Shown: positions 45,586-55,861 of the stretch, in pieces
How positions within the stretch are numbered: the first letter of the stretch is position 1
Layout of the letters: each line of letters starts with the position of its first letter
NCBI GenBank assembly: GCA_016648135.1
Contig: JADDOH010001521.1
Span: 124,001-188,000 of the forward strand
DNA: 64,000 nt
DNA from: Agrypnia vestita
Taxonomy: Eukaryota > Arthropoda > Insecta > Trichoptera > Phryganeidae
Direction of reading: 5' to 3'
The notes under the pieces: model-generated
Databases searched by the model: none
Seen by the model: only the letters and a program-made list of their open reading frames with translations
Told to the model about the DNA's origin: nothing
Position numbers and translations under genes: made by a program

Positions 45586-45925
45586 GGAATAATCCAAGAA
45601 TATGGTCCAGTTGTTCGTACAATGAAAATAAGTATTTCACTATATGATTTAATGTCCTGTTAATTTAATCTAACTAAAATAATCGTAATCTTAATTAAAC
45701 AAACCAAACCTAATAACCTAACTCACCAAGCTTAAAATCCTAACCTAACCTCATTTTTGCCTAAGAAATGTCAAAATGAACAGTGCATTTTTCGAAACTT
45801 TAAAGTGTAATATCTTATTTAATACTTACTATTTAAACGTAAATTATCTTTCATTTTGTTCCATAATATAGTGAAATACTCATTTTCGTTGTATATGCAA
45901 TGGGACCATGATCTTGGATTTACCC
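45586..45925. mobile_element. MITE inserted in a PLE terminus
   Basis: Inverted ends of about 60 bases: 'ttgggaataatccaagaata', 'tggtcc.gttg', 'tgaaaataagtatttcacta' versus their mirror at 45855-45925. Removing it restores continuity with the PLE terminus at 5270-5290. An AATA or longer duplication may flank it. No ORF. Confidence 0.6.
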
Positions 45926-45972
45926 AAATATTGATTATTTATTTGTATATATCTACTTTTATATGATTAATT

Positions 45973-46016
45973 CTACCAACATGTTTCAGAAACTACCATT
46001 CCATCATCAGGATGTT
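45973..46016 (-). ncRNA. hammerhead-like motif
   Basis: Minus strand: CTGATGA, stem II with GAA...TTC only partly paired, GAAAC-AT-GT-T. The core is consensus; stem I is weak (about 3 pairs). Confidence 0.5.
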
Positions 46017-46139
46017 GTATAACTGTCAAAATATCAGAATGAAATGTCTTTTGTTTCTTGTTTTTCTAAATTATTTGAAAAATTTTTTTTAAAATATTAT
46101 TACTGAAGTTCTTGATTATCGCAATTATTGAAAAAAATT

Positions 46140-46334
46140 TTAGAATCGGGCTTCAGTTAAATTTAATTGATTATTAATAATATTTTGTTTACTGTTACAT
46201 GCTTTACTAATTTCTAATGTTTATAAATTATTCAATTTCAGACCAAAATTATTTATATGTAAAATAGAAAATCCTAAATTTTTATCAACACCGTGATCAT
46301 TTTCTAATAAATGACTTGCGAATTCGGAAAAACC
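46140..46334 (-). pseudogene. PLE endonuclease C-terminal half
   Basis: Reads GFSEFASHLLENDHGVDKNL, GFSILHINNF, stop, TLEISKACNSKQNIINNQLN, ending EARF. It keeps the H-x5-H pair and the L(E)TLEI.KA motif of the family. One in-frame stop; the GIY-YIG half is missing. Confidence 0.65.
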
Positions 46335-46609
46335 ACGATTATTCAGACATCTTAAATACTAATATTTTTTTTATAAATTGACTAGATTTAAAATTCATTT
46401 CTCTCTCAGGATAAGCAAAAATATCAAAAGTCTAGAAGCTGAAATCTTATATTATCAGCGTAATGCGTTATGGGTTGATAAATATATAAAATTAAATTTA
46501 GAATATATAACGTCCTTTTATTTATTTTTAAGTGTGATATTCGTTATTTCTCATAAAAATCTAATTATCATTAATTTTATTTGCAATTAATCACACATGA
46601 CAGATGACA

Positions 46610-46965
46610 TCAAGTTTTCAAGCCCATTTCAACTAGCTGTAACCCGTCAAAAATGACGGAACATTGATTCGCGTCTTTGCTAAGCCCTAGTAAGTAGTTA
46701 TAGTATATTTTGACGCTCCACGGAGAGGCGGCGGTAGAAACATGCGTCGAGCGGCCGGATGGTGTTTACTGGCCAGGGGTTTTAGCCCCATCTCCGGTCG
46801 TTTAATTTCGTTTTTTAGCCGTATTCGAACGTAATTACGGATGTTACACGAAGTAACGGGGACAGACAGACAGACAGGCGGACAGACAACCAAATTATTT
46901 TGTTTGATGAATCATAGAAAACTTTCCTTAATATGTGGTTCAATTTCAAGCCCATTTTAACCGCT
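46610..46965. repeat. unclassified repeat with (GACA)n and GC-rich core
   Basis: 'ttcaagcccatttcaac' at the left recurs as 'ttcaagcccattttaac' at the right. The interior has a GC-rich block (46715-46800: ggcggcgg, ccagggg...cccc) and a GACAGACA run (46861-46887). It looks like a dispersed non-autonomous element but is not assigned. Confidence 0.35.
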
Positions 46966-47201
46966 GCTTACTTTACCTTTTATATCTAGGTACTTTTTCT
47001 TTGTTCATTCATATCAGTATATTAGGTTTTTTTTTTACACGTTCCTTTTTCACACGATTTTGATATAACACGCAAAAATTAGGAGACAAAAAATGTGTTC
47101 TCGAACTAGGAATGGAAAATAGTAACACATCGTAAAACGAATTTCAATTATATTTTACCGCTTGCACGGCTCGTTTCCAAGAGTCATGCAAGGAAGAACA
47201 A

Positions 47202-47310
47202 TCACACCGATGTTCTAAGGTTCTTACGGCCACTCAGAATCTTCAAGTTTCTGTTTACTGGGGTATTATGCCGTGTTGTTACGACCTTAGTATACGCAGT
47301 ATACGTGGGA
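47202..47310 (-). repeat. PLE terminal-repeat fragment (49251 subfamily)
   Basis: 'ggccactcagaatctt', 'ctggggtattatgccgtgtt' and 'acgacctt' match the copy at 49257-49340. The ribozyme-like core is not retained. Confidence 0.4.
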
Positions 47311-47468
47311 TAAACGGCGAGTACAATTTCCAAAATGGTCATCGGTCTTGTTTCATATCCGGTCGACGGACTGTTGGTTATCATTACTTTAATAGCTAAA
47401 CCAAAAACTCACTGTCTCATATTTTTGAGCCTCGATGTCTCCTTCTTTTAGCTCTTAAAAGACTGCTA

Positions 47469-48125
47469 AAAAAAAACTTTGGGGACGGTGGAGTAACACA
47501 GCGTTACCTGATTAAAAATCGGCATAGTTTTTAATATGTGATAAAATATACATATATACGATACAGATAAGACTTTTTAAAGGTCCCTTTATATATTTAT
47601 GTAAGATAAACATACATATTTGCATTATTTTAGTAAATTAATATAAAATCATAGCAAATCGAATTTGCGCGCGCTTCCGCTGACATTTCATAAGCAACTG
47701 AATACAACGACGCGGTCGCCAGCTTTCTTCAGTCGCATGCACTCTGTCTTTGTCTAACACGTGTTACCCGACTCTATCGTACTCTTTCTATATTATTTTT
47801 GCTTTCGCCGAAACCCAAGCAACCGCCATCTCTGTCCTACATGAAATGTATGGTATTGTTGTGCTCTTTCTTGCTCGTTTTAACTGCGATGTACAATATT
47901 CTGCTCTCTCTTACACACTGGCCGAAAATACGAGAGTAATGAATAAATATTTTTTAATTAAAAAATTAGTACATTCCTAACAGTTTAATTTAGAAATTTT
48001 GGTGTGAAAATATCTATTCGATGAATACAAAAAATGTGACGTTTTAGTTTTCGTAAATAAGGTAGATATTTCATATTTTGTATGACACGTAGACCTACGT
48101 TACATCACCGACACACAGGAGCATT
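47469..48125 (+). mobile_element. element C copy 2
   Basis: Ends ggtggagtaaca and tgttacatcacc-like (48098-48108). Collinear in inverted orientation with 15131-15725 across the whole length, with small indels. Open frames in it are not conserved with the other copy. Confidence 0.6.
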
Positions 48126-49250
48126 TCTCTGGATTCTGGATGTCAGTATCTTTGTGTATGAAATAAAAGTTGGAATGATGTTTAGTGTTTCTCTTGCCTC
48201 AAACAGCCGCGGTCGCTGACAATAATTTAAGTTGCTTGTTTGATGCCTCTGTCTGTACATACTAAAAATATTATTCATCACCATTATTTGCCTATCTCTA
48301 TCCCGTATGTAATTCTTCTGATAGCAAAGTTTGTTTTCTGTCTCAGAGAAACCTCAGCGCTCAGTTTGTACACACTCGGCGGTGTCAGGGGGGTGTTTGC
48401 AGCCCCGGAATGATTTAATGGCCGCGGGGGATGAAAAAAGGATGAAAAAATTTGGGGGTGACTTCTTGATGACGGCCGAAGAGGAGGGTCTGAGGACGAA
48501 GGGATTGGCGCGGAAAATTTAAGCCCACGACGGAAATCAGATATCACACAACTAAACTTTTTAGGTTTTCTTTTATTCTTTTAGCTTTGCGGCTTTGTTC
48601 TTCCATAAAATATATAAAAAAGATTGAAAGCAAAGCTCATTTTATACTTTTATCATTTTTTCAACAGTGACATTTTTTAATACTGATTTATAAGTTTGAA
48701 TACGTGTAATTATAAAGATTGAAATGTAGGTTTATGATTATCCTCAAGAATAAACAGTGTTGTAAATTGTTGAAAACAAAAACCATCTAGCTATGAGAGA
48801 TTCTAGTTTATGAGAAATTAGGAGTAAAGTTATATCTGTTTAAGGTCTAAGAATGTTTTTTTTTTTTAGGAATCTCAACAGTATACAATTTATTATAATA
48901 ATACATAACCTATTGGGTAATTCGTAGACCAATTATAGAGATCCACGGCATAAAATGTTAAGTCAAGCAATAAAGAAAACATATATTAAATAGAGGGATA
49001 GGAGTGGGAGTTAGAGGGGGAAGTGGAGAGAGGTGTATGGGATTGTGGCTGAGTGGAGTGCGTGTGTATTCTGTGCGTGACGTTGTATATAGATATGGGG
49101 GTATGTGAAAAGAGTGATGAGAGTTTGGCTGTGGTGTGTGTATGATGATGGTCGGTCTCAGTTAATCCGGTGAAGATATAGAAACAAGTAATATAAGCGG
49201 TTTAAATACGATTTTTAAGAGCTGAGATGTTGGTATTAAATATATCAATG
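48126..49250. other. non-coding; GC-elevated island then purine/GT-rich tract
   Basis: 48290-48535 is GC-elevated with no repeat partner; open frames on both strands look accidental. 48990-49160 is G/T-rich ('ggtgtatggg', 'gtgtgtatgatg'). No gene recognised. Confidence 0.35.
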
Positions 49251-49460
49251 TCATTGAAGTGGTCTTAGGTTTTCATGGCCACTCAGAATCTTCTGGTTTG
49301 TGTCTTCTGGGGTATTATGCCGTGTTATCACGACCTTTCTTGCCGACGTTTCGGATCCCATTGCAGGGTCCATCATCAGGGCTAATGATGGACCCTTCAG
49401 AAAAGTCGTTAAAACATGGCATAATACCCCAGAAGACACAAACCAGAAGATGTTTAAGAT
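49251..49460. mobile_element. PLE-type foldback
   Basis: Left 49300-49372 and right 49381-49450 are inverted ('ggggtattatgccgtgtt' / 'aacatggcataatacccc'; 'gggtccatcat' / 'atgatggaccc'). The left arm has a minus-strand hammerhead-like core (49342-49381). The consensus 'ctggggtattatgccgtg' is also at 47202-47310. Confidence 0.6.
49342..49381 (-). ncRNA. hammerhead-like motif
   Basis: Minus strand: GCC, CTGATGA, stem II GGACCC...GGGATCC (one bulge), GAAAC, GTC, GGC. Consensus core; stem I is 3 bp and stem III minimal. Confidence 0.5.
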
Positions 49461-49929
49461 CTATTTATAAAAGTAAATCTATTTATAGAAGGTGGCATTC
49501 AGAGCTATCGTATTAGCCATTTCAGTAGTTTCGTTTTTTTTCTGCCTGAAATTGTTGTTGAAATGGCATAATCCTTAGTCTATGCATTATATAATATTAT
49601 CAGGTAGATACCCCTGAGATGAAATCCAATATTGTGTTCTTTAAAATTTTTAGCATACTCAAAATATTTTGGGTATATAAAAAAACTTGTCTAATAAGTA
49701 AAATATTTTAAATATTTTCAGACGTGTTCTTGTGTAATGTTAATAATTCGGAAGAATGCCATACCTTTACACAGATAAAGGATATTGCTTTTAAACTCCT
49801 CCAATTAAAATATGGATATGTCATTAACAATGGCGACATCTGTACTCGTTTATGGGAATGACAAAGTTTTCAACTGCAGGTGGCGGTAGTAAAGTACAAT
49901 TCATATATGAAACAAGCTGTGCAAGCCAT
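49461..49929. other. unassigned AT-rich DNA
   Basis: Nothing recognised. Confidence 0.3.
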
Positions 49930-50065
49930 ATGGCTATGTATATATATAGCTTCTAAAATTTTGATATATGTGGTATTCTATCATGAGTGCAATTGGTGAA
50001 TGTAGAGTGCGCAAAGTTATCACTTAAACCAGCCGTACGATAGGTCGTGAGCCCTATGAACACCC
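49930..50065. repeat. MITE-A fragment
   Basis: 'ggtgaatgtagagtgcgcaa', 'agttatcacttaaaccagc' and 'gtacgataggtcgtgagccc' correspond to the right subterminal part of the family. Confidence 0.4.
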
Positions 50066-50510
50066 AAAAAAGACTCTTATACCTTTTTTCCCAAATAAAA
50101 GCAGTTTCACCTCTATGAAACATCTTTAAATATTAATATTGATTAATGATGTCCCCTTCGGATAAAATCCAGTACTGTTCCAGCATCCAGTTTTTGAAAA
50201 ATTTGAGTTATTATTGTCTCGCTGCTAGTTTCTTTTAGTTTTGATTCCACTAGTTTTTCACTAGTATTATTGCCACATGTTGATGAGAAGTTCTGTTCTC
50301 CTAGTAATTAGACAATAATTTATCTAATTATAATTATAATTAATTATAACGTGTTATACAGATTCAGTTAAAAAATATATTGTAATTAAAATATTATCTT
50401 TTATTTCATAATTATCATGTGGCGTATTACAAAGATAAGTGTATGAATTTTGTAAAAGCATTTAAGATGTCCTGCGTTGAAATGGATAATATTTTGTCAC
50501 TGAATAGCAA
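50066..50510. other. unassigned AT-rich DNA
   Basis: 50320-50345 has a TAATTA-rich palindromic run. No gene. Confidence 0.3.
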
Positions 50511-50565
50511 GCGGATGAAATTGAATATATATATAATATATATAGTATATATTCAATTTCATCCG

Positions 50566-50644
<79 letters not shown>

Positions 50645-50646
50645 TC
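50511..50646. repeat. perfect hairpin plus (TA)n microsatellite
   Basis: The 21-base arm beginning gcggatgaaattgaatata at 50511 is mirrored perfectly at 50546-50566. A TA dinucleotide run of about 80 bases follows directly, ending at the start of the LTR. Confidence 0.85.
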
Positions 50647-50959
50647 ACTTTGGAAGAACTCTGTGGAAGGCTCTAGAATAGTTCAGCATTCGGGAAGCGT
50701 CTAAAAACACCTGAATTAACCTGGGAGCGACGAGAACCTTCTCCTAAATACTAGAATAATCTAGGAGGTTCGATAATCCAGTTTTTGATCTAGGTCTAGG
50801 CCGCCAAGAAAAGTCGTGTTTTGACACATAGTTCAGTGCGAAGTATGACGCGGACAACGGCCAGATGTGCTCAGTCGTGAAATTGTAAAGCGACGGTATC
50901 GAGCGAAATAATCGGGCGAGCACTTACTTAAGCGGCGAAATAAATAAATTTTAACAATA

Positions 50960-51225
50960 GTAATACACTCAATATTGAAACACCCTATATAACATTCCCC
51001 TCTTGTCCATATTAGCCCCGCCCCGCAAACCTACCCATTCCCACAACCCCACTTCCACACCGGACCCGACAAGTAGTCATTAGTCTTAAGATTTAGTTTA
51101 GTTTATTACTGAAGATGACGCAGTAAGCGTCGAAAACGTTATAATTAAAACTTTTTTAATCAAAGTATTACAGTGAGAAGAAAACGTTGTTTTTTTAAAT
51201 TTCTTAAAAATATATAATAAATGCG
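50960..51225 (+). mobile_element. PLE 3'-end fragment nested in the LTR
   Basis: A proline-rich, C-rich stretch (ccccgccccgcaaaccta) like the coding tails of the other PLE copies, followed at 51105-51145 by a hammerhead-like motif. 5' truncated. Confidence 0.5.
51105..51145 (+). ncRNA. hammerhead-like motif
   Basis: ATTA (stem I), CTGAAGA, stem II GACGC...GCGTC, GAA, AACGTT, A, TAAT (stem I). One core substitution. Stem I is 4 bp. Confidence 0.45.
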
Positions 51226-51440
51226 ACTAATACGTGCTTCAATTGTATGGAATGTTAAATTAAGGGTTCTTATACGAGTGATATATTACGAAATAGTGTA
51301 ATTTAAAGAAGAGCGTTAATTATAATTCGTATTAAGTGACTTTGTACATTAAATAATAAATAAACCATTTTTTAATAGATCACTAATTAATTTCTAGTGT
51401 ATTCATTTGCCTCTCGCAGCTAAAACCACGTGACAATAAA

Positions 51441-52489
51441 GTTATTTTTATCAAAATATACGAAAATTTCCCTCGTGCGCCTTTGACTAGAATCTCTTAT
51501 GTTTCATTATGAACATGTCCCATGTTAATAAGATAGACAGAATCAAGCAACAAAGATGTCGGTTTTCGAGTCAGTTAATCTTCAGTCCCTATTGTAGGGT
51601 CACGGAAGCTGGATTATAATGAGAAGGGTGAGATCAAGAATACGGGATGAGATAAGATTTATTCAAGGAGTGGAAGGGATGATGCTGAGAGACGGCCTTC
51701 AGACGAACGATGCGTGAAGACCTTCAGCTAGTGTTCGTCGGACAATCTCGATTCAGGTTGTTCAGGAAATATTAAAAAAAATATCTTAAACTCTTCGTAA
51801 TAAAAAATTATCTTAAACAAAATTTTATGAAAAAGTATATTTATATATTAGTTACAATTCAGATAGAGGTTTTTACAATTTATTATAAACAATAAAATTT
51901 GCTTTAGAAAACATCTGCTGATACAATAATACTATCTAATAATATAGAGCACAATCTACTAACACTACTGAAGTACCAAAAACAGTATACAATTTATACT
52001 TAATCTCTAACTGGCCAAATACTTTAATAACAGGAGGAAATCAAATAAGAATTTACAAACAGAAGAAAAACAAAACCACAGAATTTATTAAGAAGAATAA
52101 TAGATGTCGCAAGAGATGAGGCTATTTATCATATAGTAGACAATAGGTATGGAAGTCTATGGGTGTTATATGTCTATATAAAATAATAAAATAAAATTCG
52201 TTCAAATGTTCACCTACAATGATACCTTCCATTTGCTATTACTCATCCAATTTTTAAATGACTCAAATTATTATCAGAAATTCAAACTACAGCTTGGTAT
52301 AAAAAATATTTTTTCGAAAACCCCTTATTTCAACTACTCAATTTTATTAAATTCAAAATCATAAATCACAACTTACATTACTAATTATACTGATTTAAAA
52401 ATAATATTTTTCACATATCCAATCACCGTATATTATTTGTTATATGTATTACTCTAGAATTATCGCCTTCATCTATTACTTTTATTAGA
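51441..52489. other. unassigned DNA
   Basis: 51590-51740 is purine-rich and GC-elevated, possibly a LINE remnant, not proven. The remainder is AT-rich. Confidence 0.3.
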
Positions 52490-52850
52490 TCTGTCGATCT
52501 GTGATACAGAAAATTACACCTCCTGGAATGACGAGGTCCAGCTATCCCCCCATCTTTTCGGTGGTCTTCCTGGTGGGCGTCGTCCAGAGGGGATTTCATT
52601 CGCTGCTGTATGCACGAGTCTATCATTGTCTATTCTGGCTACGTGATCTCTCTAGAATCTCCTTCTGGATCTACTTCATCATATCCTCTATTTTGCAGGT
52701 TTTCATTATGTCTGCATTTTGGACACGATCACGTAGAGTTTTTTTAGTAATGGATCTCGGAACCTTCATTTCAGATGTTCTGAGGAGTCCTTTGGTGCGG
52801 ACAGTGTCATCCCGCGTCTCTATAACATATGTCATGATATATCACTTGCA
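52490..52850 (-). pseudogene. LINE C-terminal region (GRRPPGRPPKRW family)
   Basis: Minus strand: VIETRDDTVRTKGLLRTSEM, ITKKTLRDRVQNADIMKTC, KIEDMMK, stop, then GRRPPGRPPKRWGDSW. Matches the standard C-terminal layout of RTE/CR1-like ORFs (RT.G..R......LR...G.TL.DRVRN..I...C). Stops and shifts are present. The long plus-strand frame at 52501-52878 is its shadow. Confidence 0.65.
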
Positions 52851-53417
52851 TGTCTTGTATATCTTGACCTTGCTTTAAATAAGCATCTAGAATTATATCG
52901 ATTAAATAACGTTTGTAGTATTATATTGAAGTGAAATTGGATGAAGTGGAAGAAGTGTTTATCTAAGTGTAAACATTTTTCACCGTAATATATTCCTGAA
53001 AGCGTTTGAGATAATTTCTATCAGTCGTGAAACGTGCAAGAAATTAATTATAAAAATACAGCTGTCGTATAACGACTTCGCCGACTCCTTCCCAACCCTT
53101 CTTTTTCTTAATTTAAATTTATGTCTCTGTACAAAAATTCTGCCTTTTTCCTTAAACATAATTTGTCACCGCGAGATCTTCCATGTTCGTATTTCCGGCC
53201 AAATTAAGGCTGTTTCGGTGCGAAGGCTAAATTAAATTGAAAAAAAAAATTCTTTAGATACAAATTTCGAAGCCTTTGCGAAGAAAATAAGGTTTATTCT
53301 TGTACTTTTCACTAACAAATAGTGACTGAAAATCTTTATTTAAGTTACTTTGGCATTTTTGGAATAAAGTATTATAAATTTTTTAGCCATACCCAGGAAA
53401 TGAGGTAAATATCAGAG
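52851..53417. other. non-coding; small GC-elevated patch
   Basis: 53160-53240 is GC-elevated and non-repetitive. No gene. Confidence 0.3.
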
Positions 53418-53482
53418 CCGAATTAATTAATCAAGACATACAGAAAGACAAACAGAAAAATCTAATTCACGAATAAATATTA

Positions 53483-53556
53483 GGTTACTACTGGGATTCG
53501 AACCCAGGTCACCTCCTTTCCGGGGCTGGTGCTCTGACCACTAAGCTATAGCAACC
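53483..53556 (-). pseudogene. tRNA-like unit, left arm
   Basis: Minus strand: agcttagtggtcagagcac (A-box region) and cctgggttcgaatcccag (T-arm). Ends GGTTGCT / AGTAACC pair imperfectly (5 of 7). No regular anticodon arm. Confidence 0.6.
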
Positions 53557-53639
53557 CTCTATGTTTCCGTGAATATATCGACCTTATATGTAGTTCTAAT
53601 TTTTTTATATAAGGTCGATGTATTCACGGAAACATAGAG

Positions 53640-53713
53640 GATTGCTATAGCTTAGTGGTCAGAGCACTAGCCCCGGAAAGGAGGTGACCTGGGTTCGAAT
53701 CCCAGTAGTAACC
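53640..53713 (+). pseudogene. tRNA-like unit, right arm
   Basis: Mirror of the left-arm unit with two or three substitutions, for example actagcccc for accagcccc. A-box and B-box are intact, so polymerase III recognition is plausible but unproven. Confidence 0.6.
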
Positions 53714-53773
53714 TAATATTTATTCGTGAATTAGATTTTCCTGTATGTCTTTCTAATTGATTAATTAATTCGG

Positions 53774-54289
53774 TTTTTTAAAATTTCACAGAACTTTGTT
53801 CTGAAAAATTACAGCTTCAAAAATATGAATGTGTTGTTGAATATAAATTTCAGAGATTTACTCGAGATAAGTCTCAACACCACGTATGTATGTTAGGATC
53901 ATTATGCGATTGGTAAAAAAGACAAAATCTCAAAACGTTACAAAGAGTTTAACAAATATTAAGATTTTTATTTTTATCAAATTAAAATATAATACACACA
54001 TCAAAAATATTTAATTGGTGCAAATGAGATCAGTTTAAAAATAATTTCCATTTTTTTCTATTCATAATCCAAGTTTATTCATAGTAAGCAAACGACGCTT
54101 GTTACTAAAAAATTTGAGGCTACCTGGTAGATAATATTATGGACATTAAGTATTATAGGTGTGTGAAAAATTTAAATAAAATACTTTTTTTAAATTTATC
54201 TACATTGGTAGTCACAAATTGCCGTAATTAAGCCAATTTTTAAATGAGTGAAGATTTAAATTACTTTTAGAACTTTTGGCTGTAACAAC
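53774..54289. other. unassigned AT-rich DNA
   Basis: Shared foldback tail up to about 53830, then nothing recognised. Confidence 0.3.
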
Positions 54290-54600
54290 AATTTTTTAAA
54301 TACAATTAATGAAAATGAACTTTGTTTTCATCATTTTTATATAGAAAAATATCAACATGTTTCAGAGCCCATGGCTCCTTCGTCAGGATAACTATTGTAC
54401 ACTAACAAATCAAATTCAAAAATCGATGTAAAGACAATCAAAATATACAAATTATTTTTTTTGATAGTCTATACTTCAATTTTTTAATCTGTTAGTATAC
54501 AATTCAAAGACAAAGACTCTATAAGCTCTGAAACATGTTGATATTTTTCAATAAAAAAGTGGTGAAAACAAAGTTCTAATGTCACCACAAAATTATTTTG
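54290..54600. mobile_element. PLE-type foldback
   Basis: Left arm 'actttgttttcatcattttt', 'aaaaatatcaacatgtttcagagc' is mirrored at 54515-54580. The middle (54395-54500) has a second inverted pair ('acactaacaaatcaaattca' / 'aattttttaatctgttagta'). The left arm has a good hammerhead-like core; in the right arm it is degraded ('ctctataagctctgaaacat'). Confidence 0.6.
54349..54390 (-). ncRNA. hammerhead-like motif
   Basis: Minus strand: TATC, CTGACGA, stem II GAGCC-ATG-GGCTC, (T)GAA, ACATGT, T, GATA. Stem I 4/4, stem II 5 bp, self-complementary stem III. One of the better-preserved copies. CTGACGA replaces CTGATGA. Confidence 0.6.
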
Positions 54601-54734
54601 CTCTTGTTGAAGAAATAATTGTTTGATTCATCTAGGAATATTAGACAGCGTTATTTTCAATTATACCAATAAGATTCATATTCTTGTTGGGTACATTTAA
54701 GAATCACTAGAATTCTAACCTTTGATATGAATTT

Positions 54735-54990
54735 TTATGTTATTTATTTATTTATTCTGGAATCTTAGCAGTTACAATCGTTATAATGTTAGAGCACAGT
54801 GTACATCGCATCAACCAATTAAAATGGTTCACAGATGCAGTGAAGTCGATTTAATGACGATGCTTTCAATACGTAAGTTGAGTAATGCTATGGTGAAATA
54901 GTTTAGTGGTGCTAGTATAAAGTATCTACATAATATAATGTAAAGAATTCTTTTCAATTGTGAATTTTTAAAATAATTCTCTGCAATTCC
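54735..54990 (-). repeat. LINE 3' end remnant
   Basis: On the minus strand it ends '...gattccagaataaataaataaataaca', a typical LINE tail. Blocks between 54840 and 54960 match 14580-14720. Confidence 0.4.
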
Positions 54991-55669
54991 ATTTTGATTT
55001 CTCTTCTTTTAATATCAAAGGATCGATCTGTATCACCGAAATTAATTCGTTGGAAAATTTCAGGATACAAAGAACGGCTTTCCTTTGAGAATTGACCGGA
55101 AGGGTAGGTACAGACGTCAATATCTCTCCAAAGGGCGAAGGGAGGCTCAGTGTATCGTTTTGTTTGAATGCCCTATTTATTTTATTTTTATTAGGCTCTA
55201 CCTCTTCGGACCAGGAGGTCCCGAACGAAGCCTTTATTCGTTCATTTGTTCGCTTAAATTAAATAATTTAAGTATTTAATTTAATTATTTTTTTTATTTA
55301 AAAAAATGCATTAATTAATGACAGTTGAATATTAACAATACAAAATCTTCACTCGACTTAAGTATTTGCTACATATTTCATTAAAAATGCTGAAGAAAAA
55401 TAGATGCTTGCAAGAAAGAAAAAATGGAACAAACAAGACGAACAAAATTATTTAAATTTAATACGTAAATCATTACATGTGCGCCTCATTTCATTTTCAA
55501 AAGATAATAAAGTGTAATTTTTAAAAATATAAATATCTTATATATATTATTGATACACTTTTGGGGTGTATAAGTGGGGTATAAAAGCAAATACAGCAAT
55601 AACCAAAAAAAATGCAGTCATCGAGGACTATTAAATTATAATGTACTGAATTCGAGATTTTACACCAGC
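54991..55669. other. non-coding with GC-elevated patch
   Basis: 55060-55240 is GC-elevated and non-repetitive. The 64-codon frame there has no motif. The rest is AT-rich. Confidence 0.3.
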
Positions 55670-55861
55670 TAGTGATGGTGTAACTGGTAACATATTAACA
55701 GTTATTTGAGATTTGTATCTAATCGTCGATGATTGGTAACTGATTTTCTACAATTCGACGAGCAATCATCGGTACTGGACAACAATTATATCATAGTTAT
55801 CAATCAATTCCAAACAAATATACCGAAATAACCGGATAGAATAACGGTTTAATCATCACGA
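55670..55861. mobile_element. hAT-type MITE
   Basis: Begins TAGTGATGGTGTAAC and ends GTTTAATCATCACGA. Flanking 8-mers acaccagc (55662-55669) and gtaccagc (55862-55869) match 6/8. Internal inverted 'cgatgattggtaact' / 'caatcatcg'. 192 bp; relative at 26523-26712. Confidence 0.6.

Larger units (their letters stand above)
45480..46345 (-). mobile_element. Penelope-like element with nested MITE
   Basis: Minus-strand order: endonuclease C-terminus (46334-46140), non-coding stretch, hammerhead-like motif (46016-45973), then the terminal block 'agatatatacaaataa...', interrupted by a MITE (45586-45925), resuming at 45480-45585 ('attgtagattgacatttttaaaa', as at 5250-5275). Same PLE subfamily as 5215-5712. 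Confidence 0.65.
50650..51440 (+). repeat. solo-LTR-like repeat with nested PLE fragment
   Basis: Same family as 13316-13790: 'ctgtggaaggctctagaata', 'gcggcgaaataaataaa', 'acgagtgatatattacgaaa', end 'ccacgtgaca'. The two halves are separated by 50960-51225, which is PLE-derived. The 5' boundary is obscured by the TA run. Confidence 0.5.
53418..53773. mobile_element. near-perfect 355-bp palindrome with mirrored tRNA-like units
   Basis: Arms of about 170 bases are inverted copies around 53595-53607 (ctaattttttta). Outward from the centre each arm has 'ataaggtcgat.tattcacgg', a tRNA-like unit, 'taatatttattcgtgaatta' and 'gtatgtctttct'. The left arm carries a small duplication (gacatacagaaagacaaac). 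The tail 'cacagaactttgttctgaaa' follows at 53788. This is the mirrored form of the family at 6272-6529. Confidence 0.85.

Noticed and set aside
45740..45765. Telomere-like CCTAA repeats (cctaacctaacc)
   Set aside because: Only two or three units inside a MITE; insufficient for a telomeric tract.
52501..52878. 125-codon hydrophobic plus-strand ORF resembling a membrane protein
   Set aside because: The opposite strand carries clear LINE C-terminal motifs across the same bases.
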